DNA of 64,000 nucleotides from Collybia mongolica (lineage: Eukaryota; Basidiomycota; Agaricomycetes; Agaricales; Clitocybaceae). Below the pieces are notes generated by a model. It had not been told where the DNA came from. It did no database searches and saw nothing but the letters and a program-made list of their open reading frames with translations. Both the position numbers and the translations under genes were made by a program. How positions within the stretch are numbered: position 1 is the first letter of the stretch; each line of letters opens with the position of its first letter. Below, in pieces: positions 45,687-57,190 of this stretch. The DNA is taken from NCBI GenBank assembly GCA_013420905.1, contig JAAXNY010000008.1, positions 1,922,001-1,986,000 of the forward strand, given 5' to 3'.

Positions 45687-46815
45687 GATGCTTCTTGATC
45701 TTTTACCACCACCATCTGACCATGGGAATTTGTCCCTCCTGCACTAGGTTGTCCCTAAACTACCTAACACCTCATCCCTAATCAACATTGCCTTTCATCA
45801 GACCATTCTTTCGGCCTGGACCACTATCCTTTTACAACATATCCAAACTTCTAACTTATCAGAGCTGATCCTGACTATCTGCAGGGTCATCTCATCTTGC
45901 CTGTACTGGGGGCTTCACTAATCCGTTCACATCCACCTTATCAACTACCAGGCCACACGAGGACACCACAATTCTTGTACTCTGCTTTGCGCAGATCCTT
46001 AGGGAGCGTCACCGCCAACATTTTTGACAATTTATTTGTACTTGCTTAACCACTACACCCAAATACAAAAGGAGGAAGGGGCTGGCCCCTGATCAGCTAC
46101 TGTCCCTGCACAGAGCACACCTCTTGGGGAGAATGCCAGTTTTGTTGGTTTTAGAATCACATGACTTCTTGTCTCACATGCTCAATGCCACATCACCAAG
46201 ACACCTAGACTAGACTTAGCTAGACTGTTGCCAATACAACTGTTGTGGTCATTCTGGTGCTTCATCTGGACACTTCTGGAACTTCTCCCTTCTTTGGTCT
46301 TTCTCATTCTAACAAGTTTATTGTCCAATGGTGGGATTTGACAGCCTCATTTTGGAGGGGAGTCATCACTTTGGGAGAGTGGTGTGGAACAGGGCGGCAA
46401 GTAATAGGGGGATTCAGGAGAGGGGGAGCAGGTTTGAGGTATGGGTCATTCATTTAGATTGGACATTTATCTTCGACACTGGGGGGGAGTAATGGGTTTC
46501 CAGGGCAACCTGAAAATACCAGGGGGGGAGTGGAATGGGGTACCAATGTAAAGGGAGGGGACCATGCCCCGACAAGCGAAGGCAAACCTTTAAGGTGTTG
46601 GGAGGTTCAGACATGGTACAGTACAATACTGTTGGGCTGCAGGTATCCTCAGTCTAGACCCATAATATGACCTGGAGAGCAACTTAGTGTACAGCTCCAC
46701 CCTGATGGCCCATTACAGATTACTTAGTGGTAATAGGTGTTTCTGCCTGCATGTAGCTGGGTCAAACCCACATGTGCTTAATATTATTATATGACTAAAA
46801 TATATATATATATAT
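45687..46815 (+). mobile_element. Poly-A retroposon RP, copy 3 (older)
   Basis: Flanked by ATATACTTGGTTGTT at 45672-45686 and 46816-46830 (15 bp). Starts GATGCTTCTTGATC. Its tail has become AAAA plus a TA run. It differs from copies 1 and 2 at many CG sites (TG or CA instead), so it is older. It holds a 172-base solo LTR. Confidence 0.88.
46143..46314. repeat. Solo LTR (172 bp)
   Basis: Starts TGTTGGTTTTAGAATCAC and ends CATTCTAACA, so it has TGTT...AACA inverted ends. It interrupts the retroposon, with AGTTT at 46138-46142 and 46315-46319 as a 5-bp duplication. The other retroposon copies lack it. Short length suggests a Copia-type LTR. Confidence 0.75.
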
Positions 46816-47261
46816 ATATACTTGGTTGTTATTATCACAAAAATTTGTAAAAAGAAATACTATAAATGGTAAAAAGGGTGAGCTCACTGAGCTCAAAGCC
46901 CTGAGCATTGTTAGGCACATGTTGACATAAGGTTTGATGTCTTGCATAACAACAAACAATTTTATTGATGGCAGACATTACCCATGATTTAATCTGATCA
47001 TTATTTGGGTGATAATATTCAAAATATTCTATAAAAATATTAATAAGCCTGTAGTCCTGCAGGCATCTGCAGATTTATCTGCATCCATATCCAGCAGATG
47101 GCTGATCCATGGGTCAGGTAACAGGCCAGATACAGATAGACCCATGCTAGGGCTTACATTGTTGTGTCACAACAGGTGACTACCCCTGAAAGGGAACTAA
47201 GTCTAGTAATCACAGCATTTCAATTGTATTGCCCAACTGTGTTGCTGTCAATGTCATTGTT

Positions 47262-47740
47262 ACAAGTTCTTTATCAACCCATGTTTCAGGCAAGATCATT
47301 AATTCATTCATAGTCCAACACTACAGAAAAATATTTCCATAATGGGATTTTTCTTCTCTTATGGCTTTTTACAGCATTTTTGCATAAATACAAAGTATTG
47401 TGACATAATTTGTATGTATTTGGGATGCTTTTGATGATGCCATCAGAATTATGCATATCTAATATTTCAAAGCATTGCATTTGAAAATTTATTTTGTGTT
47501 TTTCTCCATAACCAGTAAAGCTATTAACTTTGTTTTTATATGTTTGGAATGTACAAACATGACTCTACAATTGCCTTGCTGAGCATATTTTTCCCACAGT
47601 CCATTCCAAGCAAAATATTAGAAATGTCCAGATTCAGCTAGTTTTGAAGATCTGTGTGTTATGTCAGGGGTGAACAAACATCTTATAACAACAATGGCCC
47701 TTACCAAACATGACCCTTGTGGGAAATTATGCTAAACATT
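47262..47740. repeat. AT-rich repeat B, copy 1
   Basis: Starts TTACAAGTTCTTTATCAACC and runs to GGAAATTATGCTAAACATTGG. Matches 51158-51990 and 54170-55045. No ends or gene identified. Confidence 0.6.
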
Positions 47741-47904
47741 GGAATAATCAATAACTACTACTACATATACCTAGCCTAAACAATAGCAGAGGGTTCCCAT
47801 TGTTGCCATAATCATACTGTATACTACTACAAGTGATCAGCCTCTGAAAAATGATCCCAGAATCTAGCAACCTCTTGTAATGTAGCATAGATCCTCAAGT
47901 TATG

Positions 47905-48345
47905 CTTATATAAGTAACTCATTCATCATCCTGGGTTTGTGGGGAAATTCAGTGTATCCAACGAGATCCATTGTTGTTTTTCCTATGGTTAGTAATTTTG
48001 AAGTGTTCCAACAATTCATTAGAATGTGGTTAATAAACATTCTGAAGTATATCAGTAAGACTTTGTAGTCATGGAAATACTTTCTAACTGTGAGAATCAA
48101 AATTAGCCAACACATGAATTCCAAGCAAAAAAGGCAACTACTAACATGGGCTGTATTTAATAATATGGTTAGTTGGTCTTTTTCTTGGGATATCTCAGGA
48201 AATAAATAATAACTGTCCACTGCATAAGCTGTTAGAGCTAACAGCATAGTTGACAAACATAAGCATGATTACAAGAGGTTTTTTCCACTTTGGGTCAAAC
48301 CTTTCCCACAATGGAGAACATTGCATATCTCAACTTGAGGTAGAG
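47905..48345. repeat. AT-rich repeat A, copy 2 (partial)
   Basis: Matches the first part of 18478-19225 and 52545-53250, from TATATAAGTAACTCATTCAT on. More degraded. It lies in the same orientation as repeat B copy 1. Confidence 0.55.
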
Positions 48346-48630
48346 GGCCATTACTGGCTGATATGAGTCCTTATGTTTTTTTTGATTGATTTTTCTTTAT
48401 ATGTCTAGAACCAGGTTGTTGCAATAGAACTAGCTATTCAGAATCTCTTCAACTTTATATTACTTTTGGTTGTTGATAAGTTTGGTTCTGGAACACTGGT
48501 CAGGCCATGTCCTAGAATTAGATTGTGGGGTACAGGGAGCAGCTTGACAACATGGGTGGCCTGATGGATGCACAACATGAAGGTGTAATATGACCATACT
48601 TTTGAGCTTGTCAAATACTTGTTGCACTTA

Positions 48631-50244
48631 CAGTAGGCAACAAAACTGTTTCAATGTTTTCACATTCTGAAAAGATGCATCCATATGTCAGAAAATAAAA
48701 ATTGGAAAAATATGAAAAAATTACAGAAGCTGCATTGATGTCATATAATTTTGCTTACATAATGTCTTTGCACCACTTCCATTTTTGGTAGCAAAATCAC
48801 AGGATACATACAAAGCCATCATTGAAACAGTTTTGTTGCCCATTGTAAAAAAATAAGAAAGTGCTGAGATCTTAACTGTAGTCACATGACTTTGTTTATT
48901 GTTTAATGTATTAAACAAATCATGTGACTTGCTCATGTTTTAGTATAAATACAGAGTGTTCAAGTGCTCTAATGCCCCCAAACACACTATGCAATCTCTT
49001 ACCCCTGCTCAGCACTCTCATGTCATCACACTGCTTGATGCAGGCACTTCTGGCCACCAGATCCATAAGATCACTGGCTTATCCATTGCTACTATCTCTA
49101 GGATCTGCTCTCAGTATTGTTCTGAGCTCCCAAAGTCCTTTGGTGGCTGTCCTTCCAAGCTCACTTCTGCCAATATTAGCTATGCAAAGTGCATCATTTG
49201 CATGGGCAAGGCTGATAATGCAGTCCAAGTCACCAAAGCTCTTCAAGATGTCACCAACCAATCCATTTCCTCCCAAACTATTTGTTGCAACTTGAAAAAG
49301 CATGGTTTACAGCCTGCAGTAAAACAAAAACAGCCTCTTCTCAAAACCCATCATAGGAGGGATCAGTTGGACTTTGCAGAAAGGCACAAGGAGTGGACTC
49401 TGGAGGACTGGAAAAGGGTTATATGGTCTGATGAAACCAAAATTAACCGTCTGGGGTCAGATGGAAGGAAATGGATCTGGAAAGAGGTAGGGGAGCAGTT
49501 GAGTGATAGGATTGTAGAGGGGACACTGAAGTTTGGAGGTGGTAATGTGATGGTATGGGGCTGCATGGGGTGGGATGGGGTTGGATATGCAACCAGGATT
49601 GAGGGAAAGATGGATGCAGACCTCTATGTATCCATCATGGAGGATGAGCTTCAAGATTCCCTTCATCACTATGGGAAAACCCCTGCCAATATCATCTTCC
49701 AGCAGGACAATGACCCCAAACACACAAGCAAGAAGGCCCAAAACTGGTTCAAGGACAATGGTTTCAATGTTATAAAGTGGCCTGCATAGTTACCTGACAT
49801 GAATCCTATTGAACATCTTTGGCATCACCTCAAAATGAAGCTCAATGAATATGAAAATCCTCCACACAGCCAGCACGAGCTTTGGGAGTGAGTGGAGAAG
49901 GAGTGGGAAGCAATAGATAAGTTTGTCTGTCAAGGGTTGATTGAGAGCATGCCTAGATGTATTGCTGCAGTGTTGAGGGCCAAAGGAGGATATACCAATT
50001 ACTAGTTTTACCACTTTCTTATGTTTTAATGATGGGCAACAAAACCATTTCAATGATGGCTTTGTATGTATCATGTGATTTTGCCACCAAAAATGGAAGT
50101 GGTGCAAAGACATTATGTTAGCAACATTATATGACATCAATGCAGCTTCTGTAATTTTTTCATATTTTTCCAAATTTTATTTTCTGACATATGGATGCAG
50201 CTTTACAGAATGTGAAAACATTGAAACAGTTTTGTTGCCTACTG
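48631..50244 (+). mobile_element. TC1-C: decayed Tc1-like element of a second family
   Basis: 1614 bases; ends CAGTAGGCAACAAAACTGTT, inverted; TA at 48629-48630 and 50245-50246. Like TC1-A it has inner copies of the motif about 190-200 bases in, in opposite orientation (GGGCAACAAAAC types near 48830 and 50035). Its transposase has two stops. Confidence 0.9.
48989..50005 (+). pseudogene. TC1-C transposase (two stops)
   Basis: MQSLTPAQHSHVITLLDAGT begins a Tc1 transposase of the usual length. Catalytic motifs WSDETK, QQDNDPKH and NPIEHLW are all present, DD34E. TAG replaces Gln in WPA-stop-LPDMNP, and TGA replaces Arg in LWE-stop-VEKEW. The linker is GCPSK, not GRPSK (Arg to Cys). All three fit C-to-T change. 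The protein differs widely from TC1-A. Confidence 0.92.
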
Positions 50245-50246
50245 TA

Positions 50247-51157
50247 TGTAAGGGGTCATATTGCCAAGAGGCTCAGGCAGGGAGCAGTATACACAGTACA
50301 AACAACCATGCAGGGAAGGGATGAGTGTAGAGCTCTAGAGGTGTGATCACAAGGAGAGAACCCAATACAAGTCTATTACAAAGGTGCCCTTCCATGGAGA
50401 GGCAGGGGCACCTTATATATACAGTACATTGTGGCTATGCCTCAAATAACAACAGAATCTGATATCAGTAACTCTACTCATGCACAATCCATGTGTGATA
50501 TGTCAGACCAGAGTAAACTACCATCTATCAAGGGGTTAAGGCAGTGCATGTTAGGATGGTAGATGTAAAAGCAAGGCTATGCAAGCTGTGTAATAGTGAT
50601 CCTGATGGCTAGATGTGGACAAACAAGTGCTCCCCTTACAACTTCACCTATATCCATGGTACATATATAATATCAGCAACTGCAAATGGATTGCCCAGAG
50701 AAGTTGGTGTTTATAGATCCTATACAAATATCTAATATAGACTTCTGGTATCCCCACAGTATATACAGTATCCAATGTACCTATATATAGATGGGGCTGC
50801 CCAATTACAGATAGCACCTTTGCAATGAACAAGGCCTGGATTTCTTGCAATAAAGCCCACTTAGTCCTCTGGTGCTCCCTTTCTTGTGTGGCTGAACCCT
50901 GCTACTCATATCATTCCCCCCTTCTAATGTTCAGCATGATGCAGCCCTTTCCAGTGTAGTAGGATATGGGCAGTATTTCACTGATGCACAGCCCCAGACC
51001 AGAGATAAACCCCACCTTCTAGAGTACCACTTTATACAGGAGGCCACCTACTGCAGCAGCATGCAAATACAATCCAACCCTTGCACACTCTACACCAACA
51101 AGCACTAATGCAAAACCAAATAAGGGGCCAGTTACGAGTTCTTTAGGTTACTAAAGA
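50247..51157. other. Stretch without a gene; possible old LTR
   Basis: No coding signal. TATATATAC near 50416 and the minus-strand words for AATAAAG near 50850 hint at an LTR on the minus strand, possibly interrupted by TC1-C, but I cannot define ends. Confidence 0.25.
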
Positions 51158-51990
51158 CAAGTTCTTTATCAACCCAGTTTTCGGGCAGAAAGGTGATTCA
51201 TTCATTCATATTTCAACACCGCGGGAAAATATTTCCATAATGGGATTTTTCTTCTCTTATGGCTTTTTACAGCATTTCTCCACAAATACAAAGTATTGTG
51301 ACATAATTTGCATTTGGGATGCTTACATAATGCTTATGATGATGCCATCAAAATTATGCATATCTAATATTTCAAAGTGTCACATTTCAAAATTTATTTT
51401 GTGTTTTTCTCCATAACCAGTAAAGCCATTAACTTTGTTTTTATATGTTTGGAATGTACAAACATGGCTCTACAATTTCCTTGTTTAGCACATTTTTCCC
51501 ACGGTCTATTTTGAGCGAAATATTAGAAATGTCCAGATTCAGCTAGTTTTGAAGGTCTGTGTGTTATGTCAGGGGTGAACAAACATCTTATAACAACAAT
51601 GACCCTTACTAAACATGACCCTTGTGGGAAATTATCCTAAACATTGGAAAAATCAACAACTACTACTATATTTACCTGAAATACAAAGAGGATTGAATTC
51701 TCTATTTATTGTCATATGTCACATGATCTATTCCATCACATAAGCATACCAAATACATGACAACAATCTGAATGCTCATTTAGTGTTTATGATCCTGGAA
51801 AAAAGTTAGTTCTGATGGTTTTTGTGTTTTCTCCATAACCAGGCAAGCTATGGCATTGGGTTTTGTGCACAGGCATTGCTTGTTTACTTGGTAACATTTT
51901 CACATGGTCACATGACCTCTATAAACTATCACCTACATTGTTTTTAGTCAGTTACAACTTCCTGAATGTGGAATGGACTTATTTCTCCTA
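51158..51990. repeat. AT-rich repeat B, copy 2
   Basis: Starts CAAGTTCTTTATCAACCCAG, longest shared run with 54170-55045, including the part after GTTTACTTGGTA and CTTCCTGAATGTGGAATGG. Confidence 0.6.
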
Positions 51991-52544
51991 CAAAAAATAG
52001 AAAAAAGAAATAAAGAACAAGTACCTGCCACACGGTGTGTTGGCCCACTCCACCCAAGTAGTAGCTGAGGACAGCAGGGGAGTGGCAGGCTTGTGTGGGG
52101 GACAAGTTCTTGTGTAAACTTGAATTTTATTGGATGTAAGGAAGTAATATCAATTCAAATACCTACAAATGAAGTTCCCACAGTATTGAAATGTATATTA
52201 ACCATTCAACATTTAACAATCTTTTTCTAGCCTTGCATCCTGGGCATCAGGGCAACCCTAAGTTGAAGCACACACAATCACAAGTTGGCTGACTCCTAAC
52301 TGATAGGGAAAATCCTAAGTGTATTGTTATAAGTACAAGTCTAACACTGTGCACCTGGTGGGGGAGGTTTTTCCCCCACTTAATGGATGAAAGCAGCATT
52401 TCCTAAGTTTAGTGGATGAATCTAAAGGGTATGAAATTGGGATGAAACTTCACCCAGATATTTCATCCCTTGAGAGAATGAATTTCTGCTCTTATAATTT
52501 CAGAAATTTTCATCCCTTAGTGGTGTGAACTTTCATCCCATTAG

Positions 52545-53250
52545 AGGTTACGAGTCCTTATGTTTACATAAGTAACTCGTTCATCATCCTGGGTTTGCGG
52601 GGAAAATTCAGCGTACCCAACAAGATCCAGTGTTGTTTTTCCCACGGTTAGTAATTTTGAAGTGTTCCGAGAATTCATTAGAACATGATCAGTAAACATT
52701 TTGAAGTACATCAGTAACACTTTGTAGTCGTGGAAATATTTTTCTAACTGTGGGAATCAATATTAGCCGACGCGCGGATTTCGAGCAAAAAAGGCAACTG
52801 CTAACATAAGCTGCATTCAATACCATAATTTCGAGTTAATTGGTCTTATGTTGGGATATCTCAAGAATTAATTAATAACTGTCCACTGCATAAGCATGAT
52901 TACAAGAGGCTTCTTCCGCTTTGGGCCAAGCTTTTACCACACTACAAAACATTGAATATCTCAACAATGACAAGACCTATGGATGCAATTTAAATTGCTA
53001 TCACTAGATATGGTGAAGGGCTACCCAATTGGTATATTTGTATGTATTTGTATTTGTTTGTTCACCTTCAAACATCATGATCAAAAGCAGCTCTCTCACT
53101 ACAAGCATGTTACAAATGAATATCAAGTTTGTATATGACTTGCCACAGCTAGCCAAACAAACAATACCATCAAAGTTCCCACAATATAAATCATTGCATA
53201 TCTCAACAACAACAAGGCCTATGGATATAATTTAAATTGCTAGTGTTAGA
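52545..53250. repeat. AT-rich repeat A, copy 3
   Basis: The best preserved copy of repeat A, starting GTTACGAGTCCTTATGTTTA and still retaining several CG sites that are TG/CA elsewhere. Continues into the tandem array. Confidence 0.6.
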
Positions 53251-53900
53251 TATGGTGAAGTAGTACCTCATGTATATGTTTGTAAGTGTTTGTATTTGTA
53301 TTTATTTTTATAAACCTCATCAACAACAATTTTCTTGCTACATATTACAAATGAATACTGTCTGTATATCACTTCATCACATCTGGCCAAACAAACAATA
53401 ATATCAAAGAAATTCCCACAATATAGATGATACTTATCTCAGCAAATACAAAGCTGATGGACATGCTACTACTAGACAATGTAAAGGAATACATGATGTG
53501 TTTATTTATATGCATTTGTAGTTGTTTGTACCCTTCCAAATCTCATTATCAACAACAACCTTTTTACTACATATTACAAATGAATATGATCTTTGCCAAT
53601 GTCTGGCCAAACAAACAATATTAATGAAATTCCCATAATATAGATGATGTGTATCTCAGCAAATACAAGGCTAACAGAAACAATTGAAATTGCTACTACC
53701 CCTAGACCTATGGAGGGGGTACACCAGGAAATGTATATCTATATTTGTTTGCCTTTCCAATTCGATTATAATCTCTTATTATATCTATTTTAATATCACA
53801 TTTATATATTACTTGGCCATAAGCATAGCCAAACAAGTCAATGTGGATGCTCCTGGAATCTATAATGCTCAATATCTTGACAATGGCTAGCTATATGAGT
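52905..53900 (+). repeat. Degenerate ~215-bp tandem array, exon-like units
   Basis: Four to five units follow each other, each with AAACAAACAATA, (A/T)TTCCCA(C/T)AATATA, a CTCAACAA or CTCAGCAAA word, then TTGTATTTGTTTGT and TACAAATGAATA. In one frame each unit reads like AKQTIPSKFPQY, LHISTTTRPMD, RYGE, and then shows a GTATAT donor-like and AG acceptor-like site. It may be a decayed gene with tandemly duplicated exons. Confidence 0.45.
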
Positions 53901-54137
53901 ATGGTTAAATATAGTATGTGATAATACAACAAAAAACACTTAACAGACATATGTACATTTGTTTGAACTTTGTCTTTGATGATGATATTTCTATTTTTAG
54001 CATATCTGATAAGTTTTTGATTAACCCAGGATGCAAGGCTAGAAATAAAATGTTAAATGTTGAATGGTTGGTATACATTTCAATACTATGGGAACTTGTT
54101 TCTATTATTACAAGTTCTTTATCAACCCAGGTTTTGG

Positions 54138-54172
54138 ACAAAAAATTGATTGATTGATTGATTGATTGATTA
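54138..54172. repeat. (GATT)n microsatellite
   Basis: About seven GATT units, between two copies of the CAAGTTCTTTATCAACC start of repeat B. Confidence 0.8.
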
Positions 54173-55045
54173 CAAGTTCTTTATCAACCCAGTTTTTGGG
54201 CAAAAAGTTGATTGATTGATTCATTCATTGATTCATATTTCAACACCATGGGAAAATATTTCCATAATGGGATTTTTCTTCTCTTATAGCTTTTTACAGC
54301 ATTTCTCCACAAATACAAAGTGTTGTGACATAATTTGCATGTATTTGGGATGCTTACATAATGCATTTGATGATGCCATCAAAATTATGCATATCTAATA
54401 TTTCAGAGTGTTGTGTTTCAAAATTTATTTTGTGTTTTTCTCCATAACCAGTAAAGCTATTAACTTTGTTTTTATATGTTTGGAATGTACAAACATGGCT
54501 CTACAATTTCCTTGTTGAGCATATTTTTCCCACAGTCCATTTTGAGTGAAATTTTAGAAATGTCCAGATTCAGCTAGTTTTGAAGGTCTGTGTGTTATGT
54601 CAGGGGTGAACAAACATCTTATAACAACAATGACCCTTACCAAACATGACCCTTGTGGGAAATTACACTAAACATTGGAATAATCAACAACTACTACTAT
54701 ATTTACCTGAAATACAAATTAGATTGATTTCTCTATTTATTGGCACATGTCACATGATCTATTCCACCATATAAGTATACCAAATACATGACAACAATCT
54801 GAATGCTTATTAGTGTCCATGATCCTGAGAAAAGTTAGTTCTGATGGTTTTTGTGTTTTCTCCATAACCAGGCAAGCTATGGCATTGGGTTTTGTGCACA
54901 GGTATTGCTTGTTTACTTGGTATCATTTTCCCATGGTCACATGACCTCTATAAACTATCATCTACATTGTTTCTACTCATTTACAACTTCCTGAATGTGG
55001 AATGGAGCCACACAGTATGTTGGCCCACTCCACCCAAGTAGGCAT
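54170..55045. repeat. AT-rich repeat B, copy 3
   Basis: Same order as 51158-51990, ending in the shared TTGGCCCACTCCACCCAAGT. Direct orientation to copy 2, so the two flank the 52165-54100 region. Confidence 0.6.
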
Positions 55046-55914
55046 TTGGATCAATATTACTTCCTTAGTGATTTAACTATTTGGTATATTCTTTGTTTAT
55101 TAATTGTCTTAAAATTTAAACAATTAGTTTAAGTTTCACAATTGGGTAGTCCAATCTATAAATAGGTACATTGGATAAATACTGTGGGTGTACCAGAAGT
55201 CTATATCAGCCTACTAGAGCTGTGCAAATAGTACAGGGGTAAAGTATTGGTAAGAAGTAAACTAATATTTGTAAAAGGAATAAGAACATATCACAAGGTA
55301 GATAGAATTACACCAAGGTAGTCTCAAGGTATACAGCAGCATATAGGTGCATATACAATAGAACAAGGTATATCTGAGCAACTAGATGTGAGGCACATAT
55401 GCACTCACCTTACACACATCTGGTTTGGGCACAGGGGTGATTGGCACTACTTGGTCTAGACAGCACATCCAGGGGTGCACACCCAGCCACCAGGTGATGG
55501 TTCTACCATATGGAATATACCACTGCACCATCCATGTCCACCATGCTAGCTGCTCACTAGCAGATGTGGTCAGGCAGTCACTGGTAATATGACAGGTGCC
55601 TCTGTAGTTCTTGCTGCAGCTCTTATTGTTGTGATTTTGCAGTTGTTATTTTCACTGAGAGGGGTGCAGGTAGGTAAGCTACAATGTAGCGTACCATACG
55701 GTCTAGCGGGCGTATACAATGTAGTGTACCATACGGCCTGCTAGAGCTTCTTTTAACCGCTGCCAAATATGTACAACTACATGTAGTCGTACCATACGAA
55801 TCCACCGGACGTGCAGACCATGCACAGCCAAATGAGTCAAGCAGTCAGCTATGGGTTATGGCATGGCATATATCCCTGGTATGACCTTGGGTTGTTATAG
55901 TCAAAGGGACTCAA
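55046..55914. other. Stretch without a gene
   Basis: No coding signal. It includes three copies of a GTACCATACG word preceded by TGTAG (about 55688-55798). Confidence 0.4.
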
Positions 55915-56345
55915 CACACAGCTAATGGATACAGGACACAGCCAACGGGCAGACGGAACACGGCCAATGGACATACGGCAACGGACATACGGCCAACAGA
56001 CAGACGGCCAACAGACATACGGGACACGGCCAACGGACACACGGCCAACGGACACACGGCCAATGGACACACAGCCAACGGACACACGGCCAACGGACAC
56101 ATGGCCAACGGCCACACGGCACACAGCCAACGGACATATGGACAGACGGCACACAGCACACAGCACACAGCACAGGGCCAACGGACATAGGCACGGACAG
56201 TGTATATACCCATAAAAGTTATACATATTCCTAGCCAGACAGCCAATGGACAGACGGCACACGGACCGACGGCCAACGGATACATGGCCAACGGACAGAT
56301 GGCCAACAGACAGACGGAACTGATACATGGCACATGGTGCACAGA
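55915..56345. repeat. Minisatellite, ~15-bp unit
   Basis: About twenty variants of ACGGCCAACGGACAC and shorter ACGGCACACA forms, broken around 56190-56230 by nonrepeat sequence. Open frames on both strands here are products of the repeat. CG sites are mostly kept. Confidence 0.85.
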
Positions 56346-56388
56346 CACATGGCATATTCATAGATGTTATTACAAATATTGCTATACA

Positions 56389-57036
56389 TTAATTAGGAGG
56401 GGCTTGATCATGAGAAACCTCCCCACCTGCCGAACTACTGTAGGCAGTAACCTGGACAATGTCATTCCGGATTGCAGTGAGAGCCTTATAAGTAACATCT
56501 TGTGCTTTCAACTTTTCTACCTCAGCCATATAAAGGCGGTGCGAAGCATCTTTATAGCTGATGCCGAACCGTTCTTGTATGGCTGTGACTTCGGCATGTA
56601 GAGATAACATTTCGCGGTCTGTCAGGCTCTGCTTTGGATAAGATAAAACCTCCATTGTGAATAAAAAGGGTTACCGGATCTGCAGGTACCATCACGGTCC
56701 CTTCTGCCATCATGCTGCCATACACACCAGATGGATTGAATGGCTAAATTGCCATGGAGAAGAATGAGCAAGATGGAGGAAGTGAAATGGTGGAAGGCAA
56801 CCTACTCCTCTGTTGGATGAATCTAAATCCAGATCATGTTGGATTCTCTGCACTGCCAGGGCATGCTCTGTGGCAGGTAGCAGATATTTTGGGATAATGA
56901 TAGATTTCCCATCAACCATGTAGGTTGGTATAACTATCGGATTCCCATCTGAATTGACAATAGTTGTATATCCTGAGGGCACCTGCATCATGGATTGGGA
57001 GGAAGTAATCTCAATCAGATGGTGGTTATCGGCCAT
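56389..57036 (-). CDS. Hypothetical protein, 3 exons, 179 aa, intact
   Basis: Exons 57036-56806, 56743-56675 and 56628-56389 total 540 bases with phase 0 junctions (GGA|GTAGG, TTTAG|CCA, CCG|GTAACC, GCAG|AGC). The protein starts MADNHHLIEITSSQSMMQVP and ends GGEVSHDQAPPN. The last exon is helical (LSLHAEVTAIQERFGISYKD, LYMAEVEKLKAQD), possibly a coiled coil or DNA-binding helix pair. No recognised domain. An upstream in-frame ATG exists at 57087. It is divergent from the gene at 57191. No stop or frameshift. Confidence 0.6.
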
Positions 57037-57087
57037 CTGCGTCAAGAATGGCCAATGTAACGCACGTGATATGTCACATGGTTTCAT

Positions 57088-57190
57088 TACATAATGTTGA
57101 ATTTTTTTTTCCGATCATGTTGATCTATTCCTGACCCCACACCCCACTGCCGCTACAATCACAGCCGCTCCGCCTCAATCCGATATCAAT
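57088..57190. promoter_or_regulatory. Divergent promoter region
   Basis: About 100-150 bases separate two genes transcribed away from each other. It holds a T run and a CCGCTCCGCC box just before the plus-strand ATG. Shared control is inferred from spacing only. Confidence 0.4.

Larger units (their letters stand above)
45457..47156. mobile_element. hAT-type MITE holding retroposon copy 3
   Basis: Ends TAAGCCCTAGCACGG and, inverted, TAAGCCCTAGCATGG; flanks CATTGTTG at 45449-45456 and 47157-47164 (perfect 8 bp). About 570 bases without the insert at 45687-46815. Noncoding. The interior is rich in CTGCAG/ATCTGC words near both ends. Distinct from the HAT-1 to HAT-5 family by its termini. Confidence 0.85.
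52165..54100. repeat. Region framed by ~80-bp inverted repeats
   Basis: 52165-52250 (AGTTCCCACAGTATTGAAAT through TTGCATCCTGGG) is repeated inverted at 54022-54100. Between them lie repeat A copy 3 and the tandem array. This could be a large noncoding DNA transposon, but no duplication is evident. Confidence 0.45.

Noticed and set aside
55849..56361. 170-codon minus-strand frame rich in VGRVSVG
   Set aside because: It is the translation of the 15-bp minisatellite; several frames on both strands are open for the same reason.
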